DNA from: Pseudomonadota bacterium
Lineage (GTDB): Bacteria; Chloroflexota; UBA5177
DNA: 64,000 nt
NCBI GenBank assembly: GCA_021324655.1
Contig: JAJPIP010000052.1
Location: 1-64,000, forward strand
Direction of reading: 5' to 3'
Part shown: positions 1 to 9,621 of the stretch, piece by piece
Position numbering within the stretch: the first letter of the stretch is position 1
Layout: each line of letters begins with the position of its first letter
The notes under the pieces: model-generated
Seen by the model: only the letters and a program-made list of their open reading frames with translations
The model's database searches: none
What the model was told of the DNA's origin: nothing
Program-made: the position numbers and the translations under genes

Positions 1-593
1 CACATCATGTCGGAGAGGACGCCGCCTCCCTGCCGGTCGCCCCGCCAGAACCACGGCATGTGAGGACCGCTGTGCTCTTCAGAGGCGCGTGCCAGGTAGG
101 GACGCCCGCTGTTCGGAACGCCCCGGCGCCAGATGATGTCTTTGCCGCGGCGCACGGCCGTGGCGAATACCTGATTCTCCAGATAGCCGTGATTGAGGCC
201 GGCCTCGCGCACCAGCCGCAGCATGCCGCGTGCTTCCGCCAGGGTGCGAGCGAGCGGCTTCTCGCAGGCAACACCCCGCAGTGCCACCCCGTCTCGCGTG
301 ACCGCCTGGTGAATGAGCCGCATGTGCTCGAGCCTGGTGTCGTTCGGACCCAGGATCCAGACCGCGTCGATCTTCCCGGATTCGAGCATGGCCTCCGCCG
401 ACTCGAAGGCGGTGCAGGGGCCCAGCCCCATATCCGTCGCGGCCACCGCCAGACTTTCCCGGTGCTCGCGGCTTGGGCTGTACACGCCGGCCACCGTGCA
501 GTTGCGCACGCTCTCGAGTGCCTGCAGGTGAAACTGTGCGATGAAGCCGCTTCCCAGGAACCCGATGCGCAAATGCCCTTGCCGGTCGTCCAT
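1..593 (-). CDS. Gfo/Idh/MocA family oxidoreductase (partial, runs off left edge)
   Basis: Not in the ORF track because it has no stop in the window. Minus-strand reading from ATG at 593 gives MDDRQGHLRIGFLGSGFIAQFHLQALESVRNCTVAGVYSP..., a Rossmann GFLGSGFI start, with ...CEKPLAR... typical of the family. Confidence 0.85.
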   Translation of the reverse strand, partial: MDDRQGHLRIGFLGSGFIAQFHLQALESVRNCTVAGVYSPSREHRESLAVAATDMGLGPCTAFESAEAMLESGKIDAVWILGPNDTRLEHMRLIHQAVTRDGVALRGVACEKPLARTLAEARGMLRLVREAGLNHGYLENQVFATAVRRGKDIIWRRGVPNSGRPYLARASEEHSGPHMPWFWRGDRQGGGVLSDMM

Positions 594-679
594 TCCGATT
601 TCTCCGTTGAAGGATTCAGAGCTCCTTGGAACCCGAAGAGATTGTGGAACAAGAGGGGCGGCAGCTCGAAGTGGGTCGC

Positions 680-2035
680 CTACATGTCCGTGGAATCGAG
701 GAGACAACTGAGGTAGAACGCCAAAGACTCTTTCTCCTGTCTACTTTCCCAGGGCGCGCGCGTGTTGCTGAGCTGGACGTAATGCCCGATGGCGGCGTGC
801 AGGAGCGCCACCGGTTGGGCGAGCTCGAACGCCTCGATCAGACGGTTCATCGGTTCGAAGTCCGTCCAGAGGCGAAGGTAGTGATCCCGGAGACGTGACC
901 GAATCGCCGGATCGGTGTGCTCCTCGAACACCACGCTCATGAAGAAGAAGGGGTGACTGATGCCCGCCTGAAAAGCCCAATCGACCACCCGGCAGGAGCG
1001 GCCGTCGGTCAGGATATTGACGCTGTGGAAGTCTCCGTGATGGAGCGTGTCGGGGATGTTGTACGCGGCCAGGCGGGAGCAGAGTCGTTCGAGCCGCGCC
1101 GTGGCTGCCTCCAACTCTGCCCTGGACCACACCGGAAAATCGGGGTGCTCTTCACCGAGGGCCGGTATGAGATCCAGCAGGAAGCGAGGAACGTACCGGC
1201 TCAGCCGCTCGACGCTCCAGTCGGGACAGCCCAGCCGCCGGAGACGTGACGGATCGCGCGCGTACTCGAGCTGAGCTTGCCCGTAGTCCGTCAGCAGATC
1301 TTGCCACAGGGAGAGATAGAGCTCCCGATCTCCCAGCGTCTTGAGTTTCCTTCCCGCCGCCTCGGCCGTCAGCAGCCAGCACTGCTCGGCCTGGACGGCG
1401 AGGACGGCGGGAACGAGGCTCGCCTGATGCGCCGCCAGGTCGGCTGTCAGAACCGGCTCCTGGGCCCACATCGACGGACATGCCTTGAGGTAGACGGTGC
1501 CGTCCGTGGTGGGCGCTCTCAACACCGACGAGTAGCAGCCATGGTTGCGGACCTGGATCACGGGGCCGGAGAGCTCGCGACCTGCCTTCTCCGCCTGGTC
1601 CGTCAGCCACGCTGCGGCTCGCTGGAACCAGCCGGCTCTCTCCCACGGCATGAGCGGCACACCGTCCGTATCGGGTAACCGACCGATGGCTTCGAACAGT
1701 CCATCACGATGTCTTGAGTCGGCAAAGGAGAGCGCGGTCAGATCCTGTTCAGGCACCCAACTGCCGTGCGTGGGTTCTTGGTCCGGATCCCGGCCGCTGA
1801 CAAGGAAGATGGCGGCGCGGGCATCGTTGCGGTTGGACAGAATCCGTACGCAGCGCAGCACGACAACATCGAGACCATACTCCCGACGAATCGCCTCGTT
1901 GACCGGCAGCGACTCCCGCCACCATTTGTGAAGGCAGGGAGTCTGAATCGCAGGGAGGGACCATCCATCCGGTCCTGAGGTGAGGAGAACGCGCGGCGGG
2001 TCCGGTCGCGGTAGCACGAAGAAGTTTTGCGCCAC
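680..2035 (-). CDS. NUDIX-like N-terminal domain fused to an APH-like phosphotransferase
   Basis: C-terminal half has the APH kinase motif LHHGDFHSVNILTDGRSCRVVDWAFQ; N-terminal part resembles a degenerate NUDIX domain. Confidence 0.75.
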   Translation of the reverse strand: MAQNFFVLPRPDPPRVLLTSGPDGWSLPAIQTPCLHKWWRESLPVNEAIRREYGLDVVVLRCVRILSNRNDARAAIFLVSGRDPDQEPTHGSWVPEQDLTALSFADSRHRDGLFEAIGRLPDTDGVPLMPWERAGWFQRAAAWLTDQAEKAGRELSGPVIQVRNHGCYSSVLRAPTTDGTVYLKACPSMWAQEPVLTADLAAHQASLVPAVLAVQAEQCWLLTAEAAGRKLKTLGDRELYLSLWQDLLTDYGQAQLEYARDPSRLRRLGCPDWSVERLSRYVPRFLLDLIPALGEEHPDFPVWSRAELEAATARLERLCSRLAAYNIPDTLHHGDFHSVNILTDGRSCRVVDWAFQAGISHPFFFMSVVFEEHTDPAIRSRLRDHYLRLWTDFEPMNRLIEAFELAQPVALLHAAIGHYVQLSNTRAPWESRQEKESLAFYLSCLLDSTDM

Positions 2036-2045
2036 CGGCGTTCCG

Positions 2046-2453
2046 CTAAGGGGCGTCCCGTGGCAACTCAGCCAAAGGAGCCACGATGAGGGTGCGACGG
2101 CGGGGACCGTCGAACTCGGCGAAGAAGATGCCTTGCCACGTCCCCAGCCCCAACCGGCCGTTCTCCAGCGGGATCATTTGCGAGTTTCCCACCAGAACGG
2201 CCTTCACGTGCGCTGGTGAGTTTCCCTCGCCGTGCCGATACGGCAGCCCCTCCGGCACCATGTGCCGCAGCGTGGAGGCGATATCGCGCGCGACATCCGG
2301 ATCGGCGTGTTCGTTGATGAAGACGCCGGCCGTCGTGTGCGGCACGTAGACGAGAACGGCAGAGGAGGACCACTCCCGCACCGTCTCGGCAACCAGCGCG
2401 GTGACGTCGACAAACTCTTCCTGGCGATCGGTGCGGATTGATAGCTGTTTCAC
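2046..2453 (-). CDS. YjbQ/UPF0047 family protein (secondary thiamine-phosphate synthase-type)
   Basis: VYVPHTTAGVFINEHADPDVARD and GTWQGIFFAEFDGPRRRTLIV are characteristic of YjbQ. Confidence 0.9.
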   Translation of the reverse strand: MKQLSIRTDRQEEFVDVTALVAETVREWSSSAVLVYVPHTTAGVFINEHADPDVARDIASTLRHMVPEGLPYRHGEGNSPAHVKAVLVGNSQMIPLENGRLGLGTWQGIFFAEFDGPRRRTLIVAPLAELPRDAP

Positions 2454-2466
2454 AGCAGACCGCTGA

Positions 2467-3321
2467 CTACTTGCCGCTGCCGGCCAGAATGCCGGTCACG
2501 ATGTAGCGGTTCAGGAACATTACGATGATGGCCGGCACGACGATCCCCATCACCCCGACGGCGTTGAGGAGAGTGTAAGGCACGATGTGCGACAGGCGGA
2601 TCGAGGTGATGAAGACTGTCAGGGGTTCGGTGCTGAGGTCGGAGGTCATGACCAGCGGGAAGAGAAACTCCGCCCACGCCGTTAAGAAGGTGATGATTGC
2701 CACCGCGGCCAGGGCCGGCACCGCCAGCGGCGCGACGATCGAGACCAGCGTTCGCACTTCCGATGCGCCGTCCACCAACGCGGCTTCCTCCAGTGAGATG
2801 GGAATGGAGAGGAAGTAGTTATAGAGTATCCACATGGCCAGCGGTAGATAGCCTGAGACGTAGACCAGGACTACCCCGGTGTAGGTATTGACGAGCCCCC
2901 AGTCCGACATGATGCGGTACAGGGGAATGAGGGTGGCGTAGGCGGGCAGGGCGAGGGTGGTGAGCACGGTGTAGAAGAACAGCCTGCGGCCGAAGAACCG
3001 CATGCGGGCGAAGGCGTATGCGCCAAGAGCCGCAATGGCGACGGTGAGCACGGTGGTGGCGATCCCCTCGACGAAACTGTTGGTGATCGAAGCTCGGAAG
3101 CCGGTCCAGAGGCTCTGCGAGCCCTGGTAGGCATTGCCGAGTCCGAAAATGCGCCGGTAGTTGTCGAAGACGAGTGGGGAGGGCACGAAGTGGGCGGGTG
3201 CGGACTGCGATGCCACGGGAGTCGTCAAACTCGTGTTCAGCGCCCAGTAAATGGGAAAGAGGGACCAGATACAGATGAAGATGCAGACGATCCAGCGGCC
3301 GATGTGGTAGTTCCGGCGCAT
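2467..3321 (-). CDS. Carbohydrate ABC transporter permease (MalG-type)
   Basis: EAALVDGASEVRTLVSIVAPLAVPALAAVAI (EAA loop) and multiple TM segments; likely start MRRNYHIGRW at 3321, next to the upstream permease stop. Confidence 0.9.
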   Translation of the reverse strand: MRRNYHIGRWIVCIFICIWSLFPIYWALNTSLTTPVASQSAPAHFVPSPLVFDNYRRIFGLGNAYQGSQSLWTGFRASITNSFVEGIATTVLTVAIAALGAYAFARMRFFGRRLFFYTVLTTLALPAYATLIPLYRIMSDWGLVNTYTGVVLVYVSGYLPLAMWILYNYFLSIPISLEEAALVDGASEVRTLVSIVAPLAVPALAAVAIITFLTAWAEFLFPLVMTSDLSTEPLTVFITSIRLSHIVPYTLLNAVGVMGIVVPAIIVMFLNRYIVTGILAGSGK

Positions 3322-3322
3322 C

Positions 3323-4282
3323 TCAGAACTCCACCGTACGATAGACGAAGGAGAGAATTCCGACCGAGACGATGACGGTGGCAATCGTGACCAGGAAGGA
3401 GAGGGCGTAGCCCTGTCCGAAGTTCAGGTTGGCAAAGGCGGTGAGATAGGTCTGCATCAAGATGGAGCGCCCGGTCAGGGCGTTCCCGTTCAGCACGTAT
3501 ACCTGGTCGAAGATGTTCATGGACTGCACGATGGCCTGCACGATGGCGATACTCAGCCCTGGACGGATGAGGGGCAGCGTGATGGATCGCAGGGTGAAGC
3601 GCTCGGTGGCGCCGTCAACCCTGGCCGCCTCGTACAGCTCAGGAGGAATGGTCTGCAGGCTGGCCAGGATGAGGACCGCCGAGAGGGGCGTGATCTGCCA
3701 CACCTGCACCAATTCGATGAAGAAGATGCTGCTCACCTGGTTCCCCGAGATCCACAGCTGGTAGCTCTGGATCACGTGGAGAGAGTGCAGCAAGCTGTTG
3801 AGCACGCCGAAGCTCGGATCGTAGATCCAGGCCCAGGTCACTCCCTCCACAACGGCCGGTAGTGCCCAGGGAAGGATGAGAATGGCCAGCATGATGGCGC
3901 GGCCCCGGAAGCGGTCCCGCAGACCCAGCGCCATGATGAGAGCGAGAACCGTGGACAACACGACCCCGAAGAGGACGTAGAGACCGGTATTCTCCCAGCT
4001 GGTGGCGACATCCGGATCGCTGAAGAGATCGGTGTAGTTCTGCAGTCCCACGAAGGTTTGGGGCGGCGACAGCAGGTCGATGTGGTAGAGCGAGTCGATG
4101 AAAGTCAGTGCCGTTGGGTAGACCGCCAGAACGGCGATGACGGCCATGAGGGGCAGCACGAGGAGATAGGGCAGAGCCCGCATGCGGGGCAGAGCCAGCG
4201 GGCGGCGCCAGGTCCGGACGCCGGCCGAGGCGGCCGCCTGGAGCGGGTCGTCCGGAGGGGGACCGCTGGTCTGCTCGCGCAC
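3323..4282 (-). CDS. Carbohydrate ABC transporter permease (MalF-type)
   Basis: EAARVDGATERFTLRSITLPLIRPGLSIA EAA loop; six or more hydrophobic segments; adjacent to MalG-type gene. Confidence 0.9.
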   Translation of the reverse strand: MREQTSGPPPDDPLQAAASAGVRTWRRPLALPRMRALPYLLVLPLMAVIAVLAVYPTALTFIDSLYHIDLLSPPQTFVGLQNYTDLFSDPDVATSWENTGLYVLFGVVLSTVLALIMALGLRDRFRGRAIMLAILILPWALPAVVEGVTWAWIYDPSFGVLNSLLHSLHVIQSYQLWISGNQVSSIFFIELVQVWQITPLSAVLILASLQTIPPELYEAARVDGATERFTLRSITLPLIRPGLSIAIVQAIVQSMNIFDQVYVLNGNALTGRSILMQTYLTAFANLNFGQGYALSFLVTIATVIVSVGILSFVYRTVEF

Positions 4283-4336
4283 GTGCGGTAATCTGCTCCT
4301 GGGGTCTCTGATCAGGTCATGCGGTAGACAGTGCCG

Positions 4337-5659
4337 CTAGGAGTGGACCGCGGCCGCAATCCGCTGAATGGCCTGCGATACCGAGATCGAGCCGAGCGCT
4401 GCCTGATGGATGCTCGTGTTGACGGCTGCACTGAAGGCCGCGTAATTCGGTGGAGGGCCGTTTGGGAAGACCGGCCGGCTGCGTGTTTTCAGCAGAGTCG
4501 CCAGTTCCTGCCCCTGCGCCGCCTTCCTGGCACGCACCAGCATGTTCAGGCTGCTGACGCGGGAGGGAAGCGGAAAGCCGACGATGACGTTCTTCGGTCC
4601 GTTGTACCCGGCCCAGCGTGCCTGGTTCCGTGGGTTGGTGAACCAGCGGATGAACTCGACCGCCGCGCCGACGTGGTGCGCCGTGGTGGGTATCCCGATC
4701 CCATCCGGGTTATCCAGATTTGGTCCCGTGCCCGACTGCCCCGGCGTCGGCACGTAATGCACCTGTCCGACGACGGTTGAAGTGCCGGGGACGTCGTAGA
4801 TGGTGCTGATCTGGCCGGCGTAGTCGGAGAAGAGGGTGGACACCTTGTTGTGCGCCATCTCGCTCTGCATCTCGTCGGTGTCGCTCATGTCGATGTTCGC
4901 TTTCGGCACCAGGCCCGATTTGTAGGCATTGACGATCCAGGCAAGAGCCCGGTAGCCCGCGGACCTCGGACTGGTGAACTGCGGCTTGAGCGACGAGGAA
5001 AGCACCTGACCGCCCAGGGCGCCGGTCACCTCGTACCAGTACGTCGAGAGACCCTCTTGCGCTGCGAGCGGAATGCCGAGCGGGTGGGCGTTGACATGCG
5101 ACCGCTGCAGTTTGTGCAGGTCGGCGTTGTACTGCGCGAAGTTCTTCGGCATCGTCTTGATTCCGGCACGGGCAAAATCTCTGGTGTTGATCGTCGTGAC
5201 CATGTACGACGAGTCAAAAGGCATGCCCACCAGCTCACCGCTCACGGTGAACGCCGAGAGCTGCGGCATGTCCGAGCGGAGACTGCCGGGGGAGAAGTAC
5301 TTGTTGAGCGGAACGAACCACTTGAGGATGTGGTACTGCCCGACCCGGGACCAGTCGACGTCGGTGACGTCCGCGAAATACACGTGCGCCGACATGGCGG
5401 CGGTGATTTTGGTCTGGAGAGAGTCCCAGTCCACATTCGTCCACTTCACCTTGATCCCGGTCGCTTTCGTGAACTGCTGCAGCGCTGACGCCGGCGGACT
5501 GGGATAGGCGATCAGCGCGCTGACGGTCTGTCCGGCGTACGGACGCGATGCGGCGTGCGCGATCGGGTTTCCGGCGCCGGAGCCACCGTATCCGACGAGG
5601 CTGATCATCAAGACGGTCGCCGCCGCAACAACACAGGTCAGGATGCGAGAAGCTTTCAT
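4337..5659 (-). CDS. ABC transporter extracellular solute-binding protein (family 1)
   Basis: N-terminal signal sequence, SBP fold-like sequence, directly upstream of two CUT1 permeases. Confidence 0.85.
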   Translation of the reverse strand: MKASRILTCVVAAATVLMISLVGYGGSGAGNPIAHAASRPYAGQTVSALIAYPSPPASALQQFTKATGIKVKWTNVDWDSLQTKITAAMSAHVYFADVTDVDWSRVGQYHILKWFVPLNKYFSPGSLRSDMPQLSAFTVSGELVGMPFDSSYMVTTINTRDFARAGIKTMPKNFAQYNADLHKLQRSHVNAHPLGIPLAAQEGLSTYWYEVTGALGGQVLSSSLKPQFTSPRSAGYRALAWIVNAYKSGLVPKANIDMSDTDEMQSEMAHNKVSTLFSDYAGQISTIYDVPGTSTVVGQVHYVPTPGQSGTGPNLDNPDGIGIPTTAHHVGAAVEFIRWFTNPRNQARWAGYNGPKNVIVGFPLPSRVSSLNMLVRARKAAQGQELATLLKTRSRPVFPNGPPPNYAAFSAAVNTSIHQAALGSISVSQAIQRIAAAVHS

Positions 5660-5682
5660 CTTCCTAACTCCTTCGAGCGACG

Positions 5683-6414
5683 CTACAGGTTCTCCTCCAT
5701 CGGGATCATCGTGACGGACAGGATGCGTGATTGGGGCGATTGTGTGCAGGCCACCACGATCATCTGGGCGACATCGTCCGGTTCCATCATCCCTGAGTTT
5801 GCCACCTCTTCCGGCGTTCGACCTTTCCCGATCGCGAACTCCGTCTTGATACCGCCCGGGCAGATCACGCCAACCTTGATACCGTGTGGCTGCAGCTCTT
5901 TATCCAACGCCTGGGCGAAGCCGACCTGGGCAAACTTGGTCGCCGAATAGACCGCCTCACCGGCGAAGCCGTAGATGCCGGCGATCGAGGACACCATGAT
6001 GATGGTGCCGGAGCCCTTCTTGATCATGATCGGAGCGGCATAGCGGCTGAAGAGAAACGTCGAGCGCATATTGGAGTCCATCAGCTCGTCGTAATCCGCC
6101 GGTGAGGTATCGACGAGGTTCTTGTAGTTGCCGGCGCCCGCATTGTTGATCAGGATGTCGAGCGTTCCGAACTCAGTGACGGCAGCGTTCACGGCGCGGT
6201 GTGCCGTTTCCTCGTCGCGGGCGTCGCCGGCGACGGATAGCGCCTTGCCGCCGGACTGTTCGATCTGCCGCGTTACCGTGTCGAGCCGCTCCTGCCGGCG
6301 CGTCGTGACGACGACCGATACGCCTTCCTCGGCCAGTTCCAGTGCGGTGGCCCGCCCGACGCCCGAGCTGGCCCCGGTGACCAGCGCGACCGCCCCCTGC
6401 AGTCTCTTGCTCAT
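5683..6414 (-). CDS. SDR family NAD(P)-dependent oxidoreductase
   Basis: TGASSGVGRATA cofactor motif, NNAGAGN, YSATKFA active site. Confidence 0.93.
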   Translation of the reverse strand: MSKRLQGAVALVTGASSGVGRATALELAEEGVSVVVTTRRQERLDTVTRQIEQSGGKALSVAGDARDEETAHRAVNAAVTEFGTLDILINNAGAGNYKNLVDTSPADYDELMDSNMRSTFLFSRYAAPIMIKKGSGTIIMVSSIAGIYGFAGEAVYSATKFAQVGFAQALDKELQPHGIKVGVICPGGIKTEFAIGKGRTPEEVANSGMMEPDDVAQMIVVACTQSPQSRILSVTMIPMEENL

Positions 6415-6483
6415 CGGCCCTTGTTGCTCCTCATGTCTGTCTTCCCGCTCCGTTTCCTGCCGATCTCTGCCGCCTGTGCCACA

Positions 6484-8424
6484 TCACTCGTGACAGGAAT
6501 TATGACAGGCCGTCGGCGGCGGCACGTCGAGTGACGGATTGCGGTCGAAAAACCCGAACGGCTTGAGGAGGAAACCGGCGTATGCCGCCGGCATGATCGG
6601 CCAATCTTCTGGACGCGGGATGTGGTGATGCCCGAAGGTGTACCACACCACCACGTCGGTGTTGTCGATGGCTCGATCGGCGGCAACATACTCCGGCAGT
6701 CCGGCGCCGCCGGGATGCTGGGATGGGTAATCGCCGGCGGCGTAGCGCTCCCCGGGTGTGTAGGGCGTCACCCACAGATGGCTGGTGATGAAGCCTGCGC
6801 GCTTGATGACGGCCGAATCGGGCTGCGCAAACGGGACCACGTTGTCGCCCGGAATGAGCCGGTAGGCAACCGGCCGCCCGAGGCCGTTCTGCACCGCCGG
6901 GTTGACAATCTCCCAGCTCCGAGCCGCCAGCGGGTCTATCAGCTGCCGCGCTTCCTGTTCGGTGCTCAGCAGCGTGCGCCTGGCCACGAAGGCATTCCCG
7001 AACGGATTCTCCGGGCCCGGCGGGACGCTTTCGGAGTGCACCTCGTAGACCGAGTTGGCGGTGCCGTCGATATCCATATCGAGGCGCAGATTGAAGTAGT
7101 GCTGATGATACATCGCATTGAGGCCGGGTGCGACCAGGGTCCCGTGTTGGGGGATCTCATCGGACGAGATGGCACCCATCTGCAGGATGCCGGTCAACTT
7201 GACCTCAAACTGGATCGTGCCGTCCTGATAGAAGTACCAGAAGAAGCCGTAATCGTAATTGCCGATTGTCGAGAATGAGGAGATGACCAGGCGGCGCGAA
7301 CGCCGGACCTCGGTGCGGTCGGTGCGCCAGTCGGAGTGCCTCCACAGCACGCCGTAATCCTCCTCGTGCATGCAGATCGCGTGGGGCAGTTCGACGAGCT
7401 CTCCGACGTCGTCCGCCAGCGCGGCGTCAAAGTAGTAGATCTCGCCGAGGCAGTCGCAGCCGCGGGTCAGCGAATTGGCCGAGGCGCCGATGCCGTTCTC
7501 GCCCGCGTCGAAGAAGCTGCGGAAGTAGTGGGACCGGCTGGGATCTCCGTACGGCACGACCATCTCGGAGACCGCGGCGCGGTACAGGATGGGACGGACA
7601 CGACCGCCGTCTTCGTACCCCACGGTGTGGAGGACGAGACCCTCACGGGGGGTAAAGCCGACGTGGATGTGCCATCTCTGCCATTCCACCTGCCAACCGC
7701 GCACGGTAAAGCTGGGCCCGTCCGGCTGCGTAATTTCCAGGGCCTTCAGATCGGAGCGCGGGGGAGCGGCCGAGGCTACGTCGTAGTTGCCGCTCTCCGG
7801 GGGAATCGGCACGACGCCGCGATCCTCCACGTTGAGAACCTGCATCTTGTGGAGATCAACCAGTGCCACCACGCCCCCAATCGGGTGCGCCCACCAGTTG
7901 TCGTCCGGACTGCGCCGGAGGTAGGCCGTGGCCCGCGCCAGGCGGAGCCCTTCTTCGTCCGGGTAGCCGAAATTTCCGGCCGGTACCGGGTCGATGATCA
8001 CGTCGGACAGGTCCGTAAGACCGCGCTTACTCATCGCTTCCAAGAAGCGTGGATCGTTCTTCACTGCCTGCTCGCAGGCCACTTCCTCGCTCATCAGGAA
8101 GGCCGGCTGGATACCCCGCACCTCGCGCCACGAGGCGACGGATTGTGAGGTCAGCGATACGACCAACTCATAGGTTGTCTCCCGCGCGCGATCGAGCAGG
8201 ATGATAAACGCCTCGCGCGGACTCACGCCGCCGGCTAGCACCGACTCCTTCGCCGGCTCGTGCAGGCTGACCGAAACGAAGCGGGTGTGGGCGGCGACCT
8301 CCCGGAATCGGCCGTCAGCGCGTGTGATGGCTACCGCCGACGTGACCTCCTCCGACGACAGAGGGTCCAGGGGGTGGTGCAGCGATGTTCTCGGTTCGGC
8401 GGCCCCCGTGTCTACGACACCCAT
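6484..8424 (-). CDS. Primary-amine oxidase (copper, topaquinone type)
   Basis: GNYDYGFFWYFYQDG (TPQ Tyr motif N-Y-D/E), HQHYFNLRLDMDIDG (Cu His-x-His), GCDCLGEIYYFDA, C-terminal FFDRNPSLDVP. Start at 8424 (MGVVDTGAAEP) chosen because the -10 element lies at 8503-8508; the ORF track start at 8562 is upstream of that. Confidence 0.93.
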   Translation of the reverse strand: MGVVDTGAAEPRTSLHHPLDPLSSEEVTSAVAITRADGRFREVAAHTRFVSVSLHEPAKESVLAGGVSPREAFIILLDRARETTYELVVSLTSQSVASWREVRGIQPAFLMSEEVACEQAVKNDPRFLEAMSKRGLTDLSDVIIDPVPAGNFGYPDEEGLRLARATAYLRRSPDDNWWAHPIGGVVALVDLHKMQVLNVEDRGVVPIPPESGNYDVASAAPPRSDLKALEITQPDGPSFTVRGWQVEWQRWHIHVGFTPREGLVLHTVGYEDGGRVRPILYRAAVSEMVVPYGDPSRSHYFRSFFDAGENGIGASANSLTRGCDCLGEIYYFDAALADDVGELVELPHAICMHEEDYGVLWRHSDWRTDRTEVRRSRRLVISSFSTIGNYDYGFFWYFYQDGTIQFEVKLTGILQMGAISSDEIPQHGTLVAPGLNAMYHQHYFNLRLDMDIDGTANSVYEVHSESVPPGPENPFGNAFVARRTLLSTEQEARQLIDPLAARSWEIVNPAVQNGLGRPVAYRLIPGDNVVPFAQPDSAVIKRAGFITSHLWVTPYTPGERYAAGDYPSQHPGGAGLPEYVAADRAIDNTDVVVWYTFGHHHIPRPEDWPIMPAAYAGFLLKPFGFFDRNPSLDVPPPTACHNSCHE

Positions 8425-8502
8425 GCCGATTCCTCGCGGCTGATTCTGCTTGCCAAGGCAATCCCTCCTCGTCCCGCAGCCCGGTGTCCCGCCGGTAGTC
8501 TC

Positions 8503-8531
8503 AGCATAGGCGAGCGTCTGATTGAGGTCAA
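8503..8531 (-). promoter_or_regulatory. Predicted sigma70-type promoter of amine oxidase cluster
   Basis: Minus strand TTGACC (8531-8526), 17-bp spacer, TATGCT (8508-8503). Confidence 0.6.
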
Positions 8532-8565
8532 GCAGATCACGCCCTCGAATGAGCGACCTCAATCA
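8519..8565. promoter_or_regulatory. 11-bp inverted repeat overlapping the predicted -35 (candidate operator)
   Basis: TGATTGAGGTC (8519-8529) and its perfect reverse complement GACCTCAATCA (8555-8565), 25-bp spacer. Confidence 0.5.
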
Positions 8566-8576
8566 ACACGTGAAGC

Positions 8577-8608
8577 GGCGGGACACTGCTCCGCTCCGTG
8601 GTCCCGCC
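8577..8608. terminator. Hairpin between ABC cluster 3' end and amine oxidase promoter
   Basis: GGCGGGAC ... GTCCCGCC inverted repeat; no clear T-tract. Confidence 0.4.
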
Positions 8609-8721
8609 CTCCATGTCCTGCCCTGCCTTGATCCCCCCGAGCGCGGCGGGAGCCCGCCCGCACCGGCATGGTCGCTCTCAACGCCGGCGGTGACCCGAAA
8701 CCTATGGAGGTCGTTCCCGAT

Positions 8722-9621
8722 TCACTTCATGCCGGTCAGGGTGATTGCCTTCACGAAGTAGCGCTGCAGGACGAGGAAGACCACCAGCATCGGGAGCATG
8801 ACGATCAGCGAGCCGGCCAGCATCACCTGCAGGGTTACCTGGGACGAGCCCCCGCCGTGCTCCACGTTGAGGAAGGCGAGTCCGACGGCGCCCGTCATCT
8901 TGCTCAGATTGTTCAGGTAGATCAGTGGCGTGAAGAAGTCGCTCCAGGTATTGATGAAGGCGAAGATGGCGACCGTGGCGAGAATCGGCCAGGAGTTGGG
9001 AACGAAGATGTTCCAGAAGATACGGAAATAGCCGGCGCCATCCAGCATCGCCGCCTCGTCAAGCTCACGGGGAATTGACTGGAAAAACTGCCGCACCAGG
9101 AAGATGGAGAACGCGTCGCCAAAGAAGGCGGGCACGATCAGCGGCCGGAAGGTGTTGATCCACTGCAGCTTGGCGAAGATGATGAACGTCGGTACGATCG
9201 TGATCTCGGAGGGGAGGATGATCGTCCCCAGCAGCAGGCCGAACAGAATGCCGCGCCCGGGCGCGCGCAGCCGGGCGAAAGCATACCCTACCAGTGCCGA
9301 CGAGGCCACCGTGCCGATGACGACGAAGAACGTGATGATGGCGCTGTTGACCAGGAACTGCCCGAACGGCAGCAACTGGAAGAGAGTCGAGTAGTTCTGC
9401 CAATGAACGGGGTTCGGAATCCACGTCGGCGGGAACTGGTTGTACTGCGTCTGGTCTTTCAATGACCCGATGACGAGCCAGTAAAAGGGGAAACCGAAGA
9501 CAATTCCGCCGAGGATCAGCAGTAAATAGAGGGTGCCGGGGCGGAGAAACCGTCCCAGCCCGCGCCGGGGTGTGACCACGTGCTCCCGGGCGACGGCGGT
9601 GACGGGGCGAGTGAGGCTCAC
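8722..9621 (-). CDS. Carbohydrate ABC transporter permease (MalG-type)
   Basis: DEAAMLDGAGYFRIFWNIFVPNSWPILATVAI EAA loop; GTG start at 9621 overlaps the upstream stop (GTGA). Confidence 0.9.
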   Translation of the reverse strand: MSLTRPVTAVAREHVVTPRRGLGRFLRPGTLYLLLILGGIVFGFPFYWLVIGSLKDQTQYNQFPPTWIPNPVHWQNYSTLFQLLPFGQFLVNSAIITFFVVIGTVASSALVGYAFARLRAPGRGILFGLLLGTIILPSEITIVPTFIIFAKLQWINTFRPLIVPAFFGDAFSIFLVRQFFQSIPRELDEAAMLDGAGYFRIFWNIFVPNSWPILATVAIFAFINTWSDFFTPLIYLNNLSKMTGAVGLAFLNVEHGGGSSQVTLQVMLAGSLIVMLPMLVVFLVLQRYFVKAITLTGMK

